Shown here one piece after another: positions 16,503 through 23,866 of a DNA stretch of 28,877 bases (within the stretch, counting starts at the first letter, position 1; every line of letters begins with the position of its first letter). The position numbers were made by a program, and so were the translations under genes. The notes beneath the pieces are model-generated. The model had not been told where the DNA came from and searched no databases. It saw nothing but the letters and a program-made list of their open reading frames with translations. The stretch is from UBA8337 sp965658615 (GTDB lineage: Bacteria > Pseudomonadota > Alphaproteobacteria > RS24), in contig CBFHSX010000021.1 in NCBI GenBank assembly GCA_965658615.1, positions 1 through 28,877 of the forward strand, given 5' to 3'.

Positions 16503-17033
16503 TTATCCTATTACTTTCAAATCGCGCTTATAGCGTTGCCAGTTCTCGACATAATGCGCGGCCGAGGCGATCATAATCTGCTCATTCGTCTCATCCAATG
16601 TGCGCACAACCTTGCCCGGCATCCCCAGAACCATCGAATTATCGGGGATTTCTTTCCCCTCGCCAACCAGCGCATGCGCGCCAATCAGACAGTTTTTGCC
16701 GATCTTGGCGCCGTTCAAAACCGTCGCGCCAATGCCGATCAGCGAATTATCACCGACCGTGCAGCCATGCAGCATGGCCTGATGGCCAATGGTGACATTC
16801 GTGCCCAGCGTCAGCGGAAAGCCCATATCCGTGTGCATCACCGCGCCATCTTGCACATTGGAGTTCACCCCAATCGTGATGGCTTCATTATCGCCACGCA
16901 AAACCGCGCCGAACCAGACGCTGGCATTTTCCAGCAGCACAATATGGCCCATAACTTGCGCATCCGGCGCGACCCAATAATTGCCGCTTTCCGGTAATGT
17001 CGGCATGTTATCGCCCAACGCATAAACAGTCAT
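16503..17033 (-). CDS. Gamma-carbonic-anhydrase-like hexapeptide protein
   Basis: A 176-residue left-handed beta-helix protein of the gamma-carbonic anhydrase/YrdA family, with repeated hexapeptides such as IGVNSNVQDGAV, LGTNVTIGHQAML and IGIGATVLNGAKIG. The three zinc histidines are present: His67 (VMHTD), His84 and His89 (GHQAMLHGC). It is a trimeric cytoplasmic protein; true carbonic anhydrase activity varies in the family and cannot be judged. I chose the ATG at 17033 with GGGGG upstream; the frame continues 119 codons further but that part is unlike the family. It heads a minus-strand run into the GMC oxidoreductase and rhomboid genes. Confidence 0.92.
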   Translation of the reverse strand: MTVYALGDNMPTLPESGNYWVAPDAQVMGHIVLLENASVWFGAVLRGDNEAITIGVNSNVQDGAVMHTDMGFPLTLGTNVTIGHQAMLHGCTVGDNSLIGIGATVLNGAKIGKNCLIGAHALVGEGKEIPDNSMVLGMPGKVVRTLDETNEQIMIASAAHYVENWQRYKRDLKVIG

Positions 17034-17108
17034 GTAACCCCCGATTATTTGCTTATCGAATATAGGGCGGCATGGTAAACCTTCATCTCGTGCTGTCGAG
17101 AGGAAAAC

Positions 17109-17861
17109 ATGATTAAACGCGTTTTGTCGCGCGCCATTCCGGAAGATGAATGGCCGATCTGGATTATTCCCTTCACCATGCTGCTGGCGTTTTTGCTGTG
17201 CAGCGGGTTGGCTTATTGGTTTTATTTTGGCCCGAATGTGCGCGATATTGCCGGGCTTTCTTACGCACCAACCGATGATGCGGCGCGGGTGCGCGTCGAT
17301 GTTGACGGCACACTGTTTGCCGTGCCGGCGCATTACACGCGCAACCGTCAAACGCGCCGCAACACAACACTGCAGCATGCTGAATTTCACGCCCTTTTGC
17401 CCGACATGACCCCATGGCGCGAAGACAATGCCGAGGCTTTTTTGCGGACCGGTCCGGATTCGGATTTATTGATTATCTCTATTCGCTCGGCCGAGCGCAT
17501 TTTCGCCGCCGATCAGGTTTTTGAGATGATTTACAAGCCCTATATTGCCGGCGGCGGTTCGGTGCGCGATGACGGCTTGCAGGGCTATAGTTTCAAAACC
17601 GATGCACCCTACGCGACCAAAGAGATTTTCCGCGCCCTCAGCAAAGGCACAAGCGAGGCGCGCGCCGCCGCACCGCTGTTTATTTGCGACCGCATTGAAA
17701 GCCCGTCGCCAAGCTGCGAAAGCCGCTTCGACCTCGGCAATAAGGCGCAAGCCAGCTATCGCTTCAAGCGCACGCATCTGAGCGATTGGGAGACGATTGA
17801 CCGTCAGGTGAAAGACAAGATTCGCAATTTCCGCGCCGCCGCGCGCTCGCGTTTTAACTGA
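17109..17861 (+). CDS. Conserved-looking membrane-anchored protein, unknown function
   Basis: A 250-residue protein I do not recognise. Residues 1-16 are polar (MIKRVLSRAIPEDEWP), 17-41 form one transmembrane segment (IWIIPFTMLLAFLLCSGLAY), and the rest is hydrophilic, so it is probably a signal-anchored protein with a periplasmic domain of about 200 residues. Two cysteines 10 residues apart (ICDRIESPSPSCESRF) could make a disulfide, fitting a periplasmic location. The C-terminus is basic (RNFRAAARSRFN). GAGAGG lies about 5 bases before the ATG, and codon use resembles its neighbours. It is divergent from the carbonic-anhydrase-like gene. No function is proposed. Confidence 0.8.
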   Translation: MIKRVLSRAIPEDEWPIWIIPFTMLLAFLLCSGLAYWFYFGPNVRDIAGLSYAPTDDAARVRVDVDGTLFAVPAHYTRNRQTRRNTTLQHAEFHALLPDMTPWREDNAEAFLRTGPDSDLLIISIRSAERIFAADQVFEMIYKPYIAGGGSVRDDGLQGYSFKTDAPYATKEIFRALSKGTSEARAAAPLFICDRIESPSPSCESRFDLGNKAQASYRFKRTHLSDWETIDRQVKDKIRNFRAAARSRFN

Positions 17862-17887
17862 TTTGGGCGTTATCTATACAACCGGCC

Positions 17888-18100
17888 CTAAACAGTCGGC
17901 AAATCAAATTCGAGAATGGCCATATTGAAGTCGTAAGAGACCTCGCCCTCATCCTCATCGCGGAATAATGTGCCGATAAACTCATCCTCGAGATAGACCT
18001 CGACCATGTCATCCTTGGCGCCGCGCTTCAATGTCACCATATCGTTTTGAAATTTCAGACGCATATAGGTCTGCACGCGGATGATTTCGTCATTATTCAT
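17888..18100 (-). CDS. DUF3126 family protein
   Basis: A 70-residue acidic protein. The core LKFQNDMVTLKRGAKDDMVEVYLEDEFIG with the tail YDFNMAILEFDLP matches my memory of DUF3126, a small alphaproteobacterial family of unknown function. It is predicted soluble and mostly beta-strand. In alphaproteobacteria this family often lies just downstream of cysE; here an SDR gene lies between. GGAG precedes the ATG. It is last in a cysE > SDR > DUF3126 run and convergent with the membrane-anchored unknown. Confidence 0.85.
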   Translation of the reverse strand: MNNDEIIRVQTYMRLKFQNDMVTLKRGAKDDMVEVYLEDEFIGTLFRDEDEGEVSYDFNMAILEFDLPTV

Positions 18101-18136
18101 GGGGAGGTCTCCGACTCATTAAATATCACCTCTAAG

Positions 18137-18913
18137 CTATTGGGCGGTGTAGCCGCCGTCAATGACCAGTTCCGAGCCGGTCATCCATTCGGCTTCATCC
18201 GAGGCCAAAAACACCACGCCACCGGCAATGTCGCGCGGCACGCCCAAGCGCCCTGCCGGCGTCGCCAGCGTCAATTGTTCAATCGCTTCATTTTCGCCCG
18301 GCATGGCGCCCATTTCGACGGCGCGTTTAATGCCGTCGCGCACAATATCCGTGCCGACGAAACCGGGATGAATGGAATTGACGCGGATTTTATAGCCGAG
18401 CGCCCCCATTTCGACGGCCATGGCTTTGGTCAGCAGGCGCACCCCGCCCTTAGCCGCATGGTAAGGCGCTTGCGCATTTGAGCCGACAATACCGAAAATC
18501 GATGACACATTGATAATGCTGCCGCCTTTTTCTTTCATCAGGCGCACCGCATATTTGCAGCCCAAGAAAACCCCGTCCAGATCAATCGCCGTCACATGAC
18601 GCCATTGTTCCAATGTAATGTCCTCGAGCGGTGTCGCGTCATGCGCGATGCCGGCATTATTGACCATCACATCAATGCCGCCAAACGCTTCGACGGCGCG
18701 CGCCGTGGCAGCCTGCCATTGCGCCTCATCGGTTACGTCATGCAGCATAAATTGCATATTCTCATGCGCGTCGGCCAGCGCGATACCCTCGGCTTCCAGC
18801 ACATCGGTGATGAACACATTGGCACCCTCAGCGTGCATGGCGCGTGCCATTTCGGCGCCAAGGCCTTTGGCGGCCCCCGAAACAAAAGCCGTCTTCCCGC
18901 TCAGTCGCCCCAT
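18137..18913 (-). CDS. SDR-family oxidoreductase (classical type)
   Basis: A 258-residue classical short-chain dehydrogenase/reductase. The NAD(P)-binding SGAAKGLG is at 12-19 (Ser replaces the usual Thr), NNAG at 85-88, and the catalytic Ser138, Tyr151 and Lys155 lie in INVSS and YHAAKGG. Asp37 after the second strand (VFITDV) favours NAD over NADP. The closest classes I recall are hydroxysteroid and cyclic-alcohol dehydrogenases; the substrate is not predictable. A strong GGGGGAGA site precedes the ATG. It lies 22 bases after cysE and 36 before DUF3126 on the same strand. Confidence 0.93.
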   Translation of the reverse strand: MGRLSGKTAFVSGAAKGLGAEMARAMHAEGANVFITDVLEAEGIALADAHENMQFMLHDVTDEAQWQAATARAVEAFGGIDVMVNNAGIAHDATPLEDITLEQWRHVTAIDLDGVFLGCKYAVRLMKEKGGSIINVSSIFGIVGSNAQAPYHAAKGGVRLLTKAMAVEMGALGYKIRVNSIHPGFVGTDIVRDGIKRAVEMGAMPGENEAIEQLTLATPAGRLGVPRDIAGGVVFLASDEAEWMTGSELVIDGGYTAQ

Positions 18914-18935
18914 ATTCTCCCCCTCTTATAAAACC

Positions 18936-19754
18936 CTAAATTGCGTCGCCATCCTGACCGAAGCTGTGGTCCATCTGCCGCGACGGTTCGGGCGAGGATA
19001 CTTTACCGACTATTTTGGCCGGCACGCCGACCGCCGTGGTATAAGCCGGAATATCGGTCAAAACGACTGAGCCACCGCCGATTTTGGCGCAATCGCCAAC
19101 ACGAATATTGCCCAACACCTTGGCCCCGACCGAGATCAACACACCATTGCCGATCTTCGGATGCCGGTCGCCATCCTCCTTGCCGCTTCCGCCCAAGGTG
19201 ACGCCATGCAGCATGGAAACATCATCGCCGACCACGGCCGTTTCGCCGATCACCACGCCGGTGGCATGGTCGATAAAAATACCCTTACCGATTTGCGCCG
19301 CCGGATGAATATCGGTTTGGAAAACTTCCGAGGCCCGGTTTTGCAGATAAAGTGCCATGCCGCGCCGCTCATTGGTAATCATCCAATGCGCCGCCCGATA
19401 AGTCTGCAGCGCCAAAAAACCCTTATAATATAGCACCGGATCGAGATGCGTGCGGCAGGCCGGGTCGCGGTCAAGATTGGCGACAATATCGGCGCGCACC
19501 GTGGCGCTGAATTGCAGATTGCCCTCATAGGCCTCTTCAATCACCTCGTTCAGCGTGCGCGCACCGATCTCAGAATTGGCGAGTTTTTCAGCCAAATGCG
19601 AGGCAATGGCTTGCTCCAAACGCTCGAAATTCAAAACCGTGGCATGCAAAAAACCCGACAGCGCCGGCTCTCGCTCGGCCAAATCGGCGGCTTCGTGTCT
19701 GATGGTCGACCAGACCGGGTCAACACGGCTCATATTTTCCGCGGGCTTGCTCAT
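18936..19754 (-). CDS. cysE: Serine O-acetyltransferase
   Basis: CysE acetylates L-serine with acetyl-CoA, the committing step of cysteine synthesis. From the ATG at 19754 the protein has 272 residues, matching E. coli CysE (273). The N-terminal helical domain starts with DPVWSTIRHEAADLAEREPAL; the C-terminal left-handed beta-helix contains DIHPAAQIGKGIFIDHATG, VIGETAVVGDDVSMLHGVTLGG and KIGNGVLISVGAKVLGN, with the catalytic His in IDHATG. The frame extends 21 codons to a TTG at 19817, but the ATG with GGAAG upstream fits the family better. It leads a run with an SDR and DUF3126. Feedback inhibition by cysteine is known for the family. Confidence 0.96.
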   Translation of the reverse strand: MSKPAENMSRVDPVWSTIRHEAADLAEREPALSGFLHATVLNFERLEQAIASHLAEKLANSEIGARTLNEVIEEAYEGNLQFSATVRADIVANLDRDPACRTHLDPVLYYKGFLALQTYRAAHWMITNERRGMALYLQNRASEVFQTDIHPAAQIGKGIFIDHATGVVIGETAVVGDDVSMLHGVTLGGSGKEDGDRHPKIGNGVLISVGAKVLGNIRVGDCAKIGGGSVVLTDIPAYTTAVGVPAKIVGKVSSPEPSRQMDHSFGQDGDAI

Positions 19755-19855
19755 ATTCTGCTTCCACTTCGCTGTTTCGGCTTTCGCCAAATCTGTCGAC
19801 ACGTTACCATTAGCCAAGATTCACTGGCAAGCGGCCTTTCACATAAAGATTTTAT

Positions 19856-20662
19856 ATGCCCTTCGTTAAAACAGCGCGATTGACCCATTATGTCGAGCAG
19901 GCCGGCAGCGGCCCATCGCTTTTGGTGTTGAACGGCTCGGGCGCTGATTTGCGGCAAAAGCCGAATATTATGGACAGTCCGCTCAGCGCCGCGTTTCACC
20001 TGACCTGCCATGACCAGCGCGGCCTCGGCCAGACCGAAAAGCCCGAAACGCCCTACACAATGGCCGATTATGCCGATGACGCCGTCGCGCTGATGGACGC
20101 GCTGGCGCTCGACAAGCCCATGGTGCTGGGCATTAGCTTCGGCGGCATGGTCGGGCAGGAGCTGGCCATACGCCACCCTGACCGCGTATCGCGTCTGGCT
20201 TTGTGGTGCACCTCATCAGGCGGCGATGGCGGTGCGTCTTACCCGCTGCACACGCTGTCGCATTTGGACGATGAGGCGCATTTGCACGCCATGATAAAGC
20301 TGAATGATGCGCGCCTTGATGATAAGTTCATCGCCGATAATCCCGATTTTGTTGCCATGGCGCGCGCGCGACGTGACCTGTCTGCCTATCAAGACGAACC
20401 GCTTTGGGCTGAGGGGCGCTCTGCACAATTGGCGGCGCGCGCGCGCCATGATTGCTGGTCGCGTCTTGCGCATATCACCTGCCCGACATTTTTGGGTGGC
20501 GGCACATATGACAATATTGCCACCCCCGACAATATGCGCGCCCTGAATGACCGCATCGCCCATAGCACACTGACATTTTACGAGGGCGGGCATTTATTCA
20601 TGCTGCAAGACCCCAAAGCCTTCCGAGATGTGCAGGCATTTTTTGAAAAGGAAACCGCATGA
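19856..20662 (+). CDS. Alpha/beta hydrolase
   Basis: A 268-residue cytoplasmic alpha/beta-fold hydrolase. The nucleophile elbow is GISFGG (Ser94), the acid is probably the Asp in GGTYDNIATP and the base the His in EGGHLFM. The oxyanion region LVLNGSGADLR has NGSG where many relatives have HG. The overall pattern recalls enol-lactonases and similar ring-opening or ester-cleaving enzymes, but I cannot assign a substrate. No clear ribosome-binding site precedes the ATG. It is first of a tight four-gene operon; its stop overlaps the next start in ATGA. It is divergent from cysE across about 100 bases. Confidence 0.9.
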   Translation: MPFVKTARLTHYVEQAGSGPSLLVLNGSGADLRQKPNIMDSPLSAAFHLTCHDQRGLGQTEKPETPYTMADYADDAVALMDALALDKPMVLGISFGGMVGQELAIRHPDRVSRLALWCTSSGGDGGASYPLHTLSHLDDEAHLHAMIKLNDARLDDKFIADNPDFVAMARARRDLSAYQDEPLWAEGRSAQLAARARHDCWSRLAHITCPTFLGGGTYDNIATPDNMRALNDRIAHSTLTFYEGGHLFMLQDPKAFRDVQAFFEKETA

Positions 20663-21480
20663 GTGATCTGCTGCCCGCCAATTGCACCGGCATAGACAGC
20701 GGCGCGTCGCGCCTTGTCGCCGGTATCGAACAAACCGATAAAGGCACCATCGGCCATGTGCGTTTCAACCTGCCGGAAAAACACAATGTGATCGATCTTG
20801 AGGGCTGGCAGGCAATCGCGCCGCTTGTGGCGCGCTTTGCCGCCGAAGAAAATATCCGCCTCATTGTGCTGCGCGGCTTGGGCGGCCGAGCGTTTGTGGC
20901 CGGGGCTGACATTTCGCAATTTGACGAGGTGCTGACCGGCCCGGATGGGACGGATTTTGATCGCGCCACCATCGGCGCTTTTGATGCGATTGCCGCGTGT
21001 CCGGTGCCGACACTGGCAGCGATTGAGGGCTATTGCATTGGCGGCGGTTTGGGCATTGCAGCGGCCTGTGACATCCGCCTGACGCGCGATGATGGCCGCT
21101 TCGGCGTACCGGCCGGCAAGCTAGGCCTCGCCTATCCCGCCAATGCGACGCAGCAATTGGCCCGCGCCATCGGCCCGGCGCAGACCAAGCGTATCCTGTT
21201 TACCGCCGCACCAATCGACGCTGCCACCGCCTATCATATTGGCTTGGTGCAGGCCGTCAGCACGGCCGACGGCTTCGACGCCATGCTGGCCGAATGGGTC
21301 GGCCAAATATCGGCCAATGCGCCAATGAGCCTGCAGACCTCGAAATTTATCCTCGACAATCCCGACGCCGCCCCGGCGGACATAAAAAAACGCCTTGCGG
21401 ACTGCTTGGCCAGTGCCGATTATACTGAGGGCCGCACGGCGTTTATGCAAAAGCGCCAGCCGGTTTTTAAAGGCAAGTAG
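20659..21480 (+). CDS. Crotonase-fold (enoyl-CoA hydratase/isomerase family) protein
   Basis: A 273-residue crotonase-superfamily protein acting on acyl-CoA thioesters. The CoA oxyanion hole is formed by FVAGADISQF (81-90) and GYCIGGGLGIAAACDIRL (124-141). The two glutamates used by true enoyl-CoA hydratases are absent: the first position reads GVPAGKLGL (Ala152 where PE is usual) and the second region reads QTKRILFTAAPID. It may therefore be an isomerase, a hydrolase or another crotonase type; from memory the PAxKLGL form is common in uncharacterised members. Translation starts within the upstream gene's stop (ATGA), so coupling is likely; the SDR gene follows after 11 bases. Confidence 0.9.
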   Translation: MSDLLPANCTGIDSGASRLVAGIEQTDKGTIGHVRFNLPEKHNVIDLEGWQAIAPLVARFAAEENIRLIVLRGLGGRAFVAGADISQFDEVLTGPDGTDFDRATIGAFDAIAACPVPTLAAIEGYCIGGGLGIAAACDIRLTRDDGRFGVPAGKLGLAYPANATQQLARAIGPAQTKRILFTAAPIDAATAYHIGLVQAVSTADGFDAMLAEWVGQISANAPMSLQTSKFILDNPDAAPADIKKRLADCLASADYTEGRTAFMQKRQPVFKGK

Positions 21481-21491
21481 GAGAGAAGATT

Positions 21492-22280
21492 ATGGATTTT
21501 TCGGATCAAGTCGCCATTGTCACCGGCTCATCGGCCGGTATTGGGGAAGCCGCAGCGATTGGCATAGCCGAGGGCGGCGGCAAACTTGTCATTAATTATT
21601 CGAAAAATGCCGAGGCGGCCGCGGCCGTCGTCGCTGCATGCAGAGCCGCAGGCGGTGACGCCATTGCCGTCAAGGCCGATGTCTCAAATGACGCCAGTGG
21701 CAAGACGCTGGTCGAAGCGGCGCTCGACCAATGGGGCCGGCTGGATATTCTGGTCAATAATGCCGGCACGACGAAATTCATGGATCACGATAATCTCGAA
21801 GGCCTTGATGCAGCTGATTTTGAGCAAATTTACGCGCTCAATTTGATTGGCCCCTATCAAATGATCAAACATGCGCGCCCGCATCTGGCCAAGTCTGACG
21901 CGCCGAGCATTGTCAATATTTCCTCCGTCGCCGGTGTGCGCGGCATTGGCTCGTCCTTGGCTTATGTGGCTTCGAAAGGCGCGCTGAACTCAATGACGCT
22001 GGCGCTGGCGCGGTCTCTGGGGCCCGACAATATCCGCGTCAATGCCGTCTGCCCCGGCTTTGTCGGCACGGATTGGTTCCGCAATGCGTTTGGCGATGAG
22101 GTGTTTGAAATGATTGCTGAGGGCCAACGCAAAGGTACGCCCATGGGCCGGGCCGGTAGCCCGCAAGATACGAAAGGGCCGATCCTGTTCTTCGCCAATC
22201 GGATGAGCGCCCATGTGACCGGCCAGCTTATGGTCGTCGATGCCGGCATGCTATTGGGCATGCCGTTCAAAATTGGATAG
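21492..22280 (+). CDS. SDR-family oxidoreductase
   Basis: A 262-residue classical SDR, near FabG and glucose/3-ketoacyl reductase types. It has TGSSAGIG (11-18), NNAG (89-92), the catalytic Ser144/145 in VNISS and Tyr158/Lys162 in YVASKGA, and NAVCPGFVGTDW after the active site. NYSKNAE after the second strand (no Asp at its end) leans to NADPH, but this is weak. GGAGAG lies about 7 bases before the ATG. It is third in the operon with an alpha/beta hydrolase, a crotonase-fold protein and an M20 amidohydrolase, so it may oxidise or reduce a hydroxyacyl intermediate; the substrate is unknown. Confidence 0.92.
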   Translation: MDFSDQVAIVTGSSAGIGEAAAIGIAEGGGKLVINYSKNAEAAAAVVAACRAAGGDAIAVKADVSNDASGKTLVEAALDQWGRLDILVNNAGTTKFMDHDNLEGLDAADFEQIYALNLIGPYQMIKHARPHLAKSDAPSIVNISSVAGVRGIGSSLAYVASKGALNSMTLALARSLGPDNIRVNAVCPGFVGTDWFRNAFGDEVFEMIAEGQRKGTPMGRAGSPQDTKGPILFFANRMSAHVTGQLMVVDAGMLLGMPFKIG

Positions 22281-22284
22281 AAAA

Positions 22285-23550
22285 ATGAGCACAGAACTGA
22301 AAAAACAAGTCTGCAATGTGATCGATGGGATGGCCGATGAGTTGGTCGCTGCCAGTCACGCCATTCACGCCAATCCGGAAGTCGCCTTTGAAGAAACATT
22401 TGCGCATGGGCTTTTGACCGAGAAGGTCGAAGCGCATGGGCTGGCGGTAGAACGCCATGCTTGCGGTCTCGATACGGCCTTTATCTCATCTTTCGGGGAA
22501 GGCGACACGGAAGTCGGCATCCTGTCCGAATATGACGCGCTGCCCAGCATTGGCCATGCCTGTGGGCATAATATTATTGCCACAACCGGCCTTGGTGCCG
22601 CTTTGGCGCTGTCGAAACTGAACGGCAAGTTACCGGGTAAAGTCCGCTATCTCGGCACACCGGCCGAGGAAAGCGGCAATGGTAAAGAATTAATGGCGCG
22701 GCAAGGCGCGTTTGACCGGCTTGATGCGGCGATGATGGTGCATCCGGCCGGCGTCGATCTGATCACCATGCCAAGCCTTGCAGTCAATGAGGTGCGCGTC
22801 ACTTATACAGGCAAGGCAGCGCATGCCTCTGCCATGCCGTTTGCCGGTGTCAATGCGCTGGACGGGCTGGTGACGGCTTATCAATCCATCGCCCAATTGC
22901 GCCAGCACATTAAGCAAAGCGAGCGGATCCACGGCATTTTCAATGAGGCCGGTCTGGCCCCGAATATTGTGCCCGACCGCGCCGTCGGCACGTTTTACGT
23001 CCGCGCCGCCAATGGTCTGGAATTGGCCGAGCTGAAAGCGCGGGTAAAAAACTGCTTCGAGGCCGGGGCGCTGGCCGCCGGTTGCGAGGTGCAAATCGAT
23101 TGGGCGCTGGGCGATTATTTGGAAATCAAGGATAGCTGGCCGATCGCCGATCGCTATAAGCAAAACGCCGAGAGCCTTGGCCGCGATTTCTTCCCGCTGG
23201 AAAAAATGCCGGGCAGCGGTGCAGGCTCCACCGATATGGGCAATGTCAGCCACCGCGTGCCCTCCATTCACCCGATGATTGCCTGCGCGCCGCCCAGCGT
23301 GGTGATACACAATCCTGAATTTGCCAAATGGGCCGGCTCGGAAAAAGGCGATAAGGCGGTGATTGACGGTGCCAAAGCGCTGGCCATGACCGCGATCGAC
23401 GTGCTGAGCGATAAGGCGCTGATGCAGCAAGCCCGCAAGGAATTTGACCAGACGGCCGAATTTTCCGCCAACGCGCTTGTCGCCGCTTGGCATGGTGAAG
23501 GCGGCCATGGCGACGGTGATGCGGGCTTGGGCGGCTGCGGCTGTTGCTAG
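22285..23550 (+). CDS. M20-family amidohydrolase/peptidase with a Cys-rich tail
   Basis: A 421-residue zinc-dependent M20 protein, closest in pattern to amidohydrolases such as p-aminobenzoyl-glutamate hydrolase and N-acyl amino acid amidohydrolases. Metal-site motifs are SIGHACGHN (His91, Cys93, His95), TPAEESGNG (Glu128/129), and MVHPAG, with dimerisation-domain motif GKAAHASAMPFAGVNALDG. The last 20 residues are unusual: His, Gly and Asp with GGCGCC at the very end. The ATG at 22285 is chosen over an upstream ATG at 22240 inside the SDR gene because it matches family N-termini. It starts 4 bases after that gene and ends the operon. Function likely is amide cleavage of a small substrate. 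Confidence 0.93.
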   Translation: MSTELKKQVCNVIDGMADELVAASHAIHANPEVAFEETFAHGLLTEKVEAHGLAVERHACGLDTAFISSFGEGDTEVGILSEYDALPSIGHACGHNIIATTGLGAALALSKLNGKLPGKVRYLGTPAEESGNGKELMARQGAFDRLDAAMMVHPAGVDLITMPSLAVNEVRVTYTGKAAHASAMPFAGVNALDGLVTAYQSIAQLRQHIKQSERIHGIFNEAGLAPNIVPDRAVGTFYVRAANGLELAELKARVKNCFEAGALAAGCEVQIDWALGDYLEIKDSWPIADRYKQNAESLGRDFFPLEKMPGSGAGSTDMGNVSHRVPSIHPMIACAPPSVVIHNPEFAKWAGSEKGDKAVIDGAKALAMTAIDVLSDKALMQQARKEFDQTAEFSANALVAAWHGEGGHGDGDAGLGGCGCC

Positions 23551-23611
23551 CGCTTGCGCTGAGGGGCGACAGCGTCTATAGACAATCCGTCTTAACCAAT
23601 GGGGATGTCTC

Positions 23612-23806
23612 ATGGCCAGTGCCGCGAAAACGAAAATCAGCAATGATGAAGGCGCCAGCGAATTATTTATCGGCGTGAAGCAGTTTGAGTGCATCGGCGC
23701 CGAACCACCCTATGACCACCCGCATGTCTATCTCGATATGGGCGGCGAAGACGAGATTATCTGCCCCTATTGCTCGACCCGATACCGCTATAAGCCCGAC
23801 GCTTAG
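23612..23806 (+). CDS. CHCC zinc-finger domain protein
   Basis: A 64-residue protein with a CHCC zinc finger as in PF10276, related to the zinc site of the complex I subunit NDUFS6. The ligands are Cys27 (QFECIGA), a His in DHPHVYLDM (His36 or His38), and Cys51 with Cys54 (CPYCSTRYRY). The length and the close CPYC ending are standard for alphaproteobacterial members. In eukaryotes the domain belongs to respiratory complex I; the bacterial role is not settled. A GGGGATG segment lies before the start. It is 61 bases after the M20 gene and so may have its own promoter; I see no clear one. A T-run follows at 23813. Confidence 0.9.
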   Translation: MASAAKTKISNDEGASELFIGVKQFECIGAEPPYDHPHVYLDMGGEDEIICPYCSTRYRYKPDA

Positions 23807-23836
23807 CCGGCGTTTTTTCTTGTCGCAATTGGCAAA

Positions 23837-23860
23837 CTCCCGCACATTGGCGGCGGGAGA
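23837..23860 (+). promoter_or_regulatory. Stem-loop that buries a ribosome-binding site
   Basis: CTCCCGC (23837-23843) is perfectly complementary to GCGGGAG (23853-23859) across a 9-base loop. The 3' arm contains GGGAG, the obvious Shine-Dalgarno sequence for the ATG at 23867, 7 bases away. Folding in the mRNA would block ribosome binding, so translation could be conditional (thermosensor, protein or small-RNA control). No T-run follows, so it is not a terminator. Confidence 0.55.
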
Positions 23861-23866
23861 ATAAAA

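Noticed and set aside
22690..23694. 334-codon frame antisense to the M20 gene
   Set aside because: A shadow frame with no recognisable motif, opposite a well-supported metallopeptidase gene.
23807..23820. Terminator after the zinc-finger gene
   Set aside because: A six-T run follows GC-rich sequence, but the best stem is only four or five pairs with a large loop.
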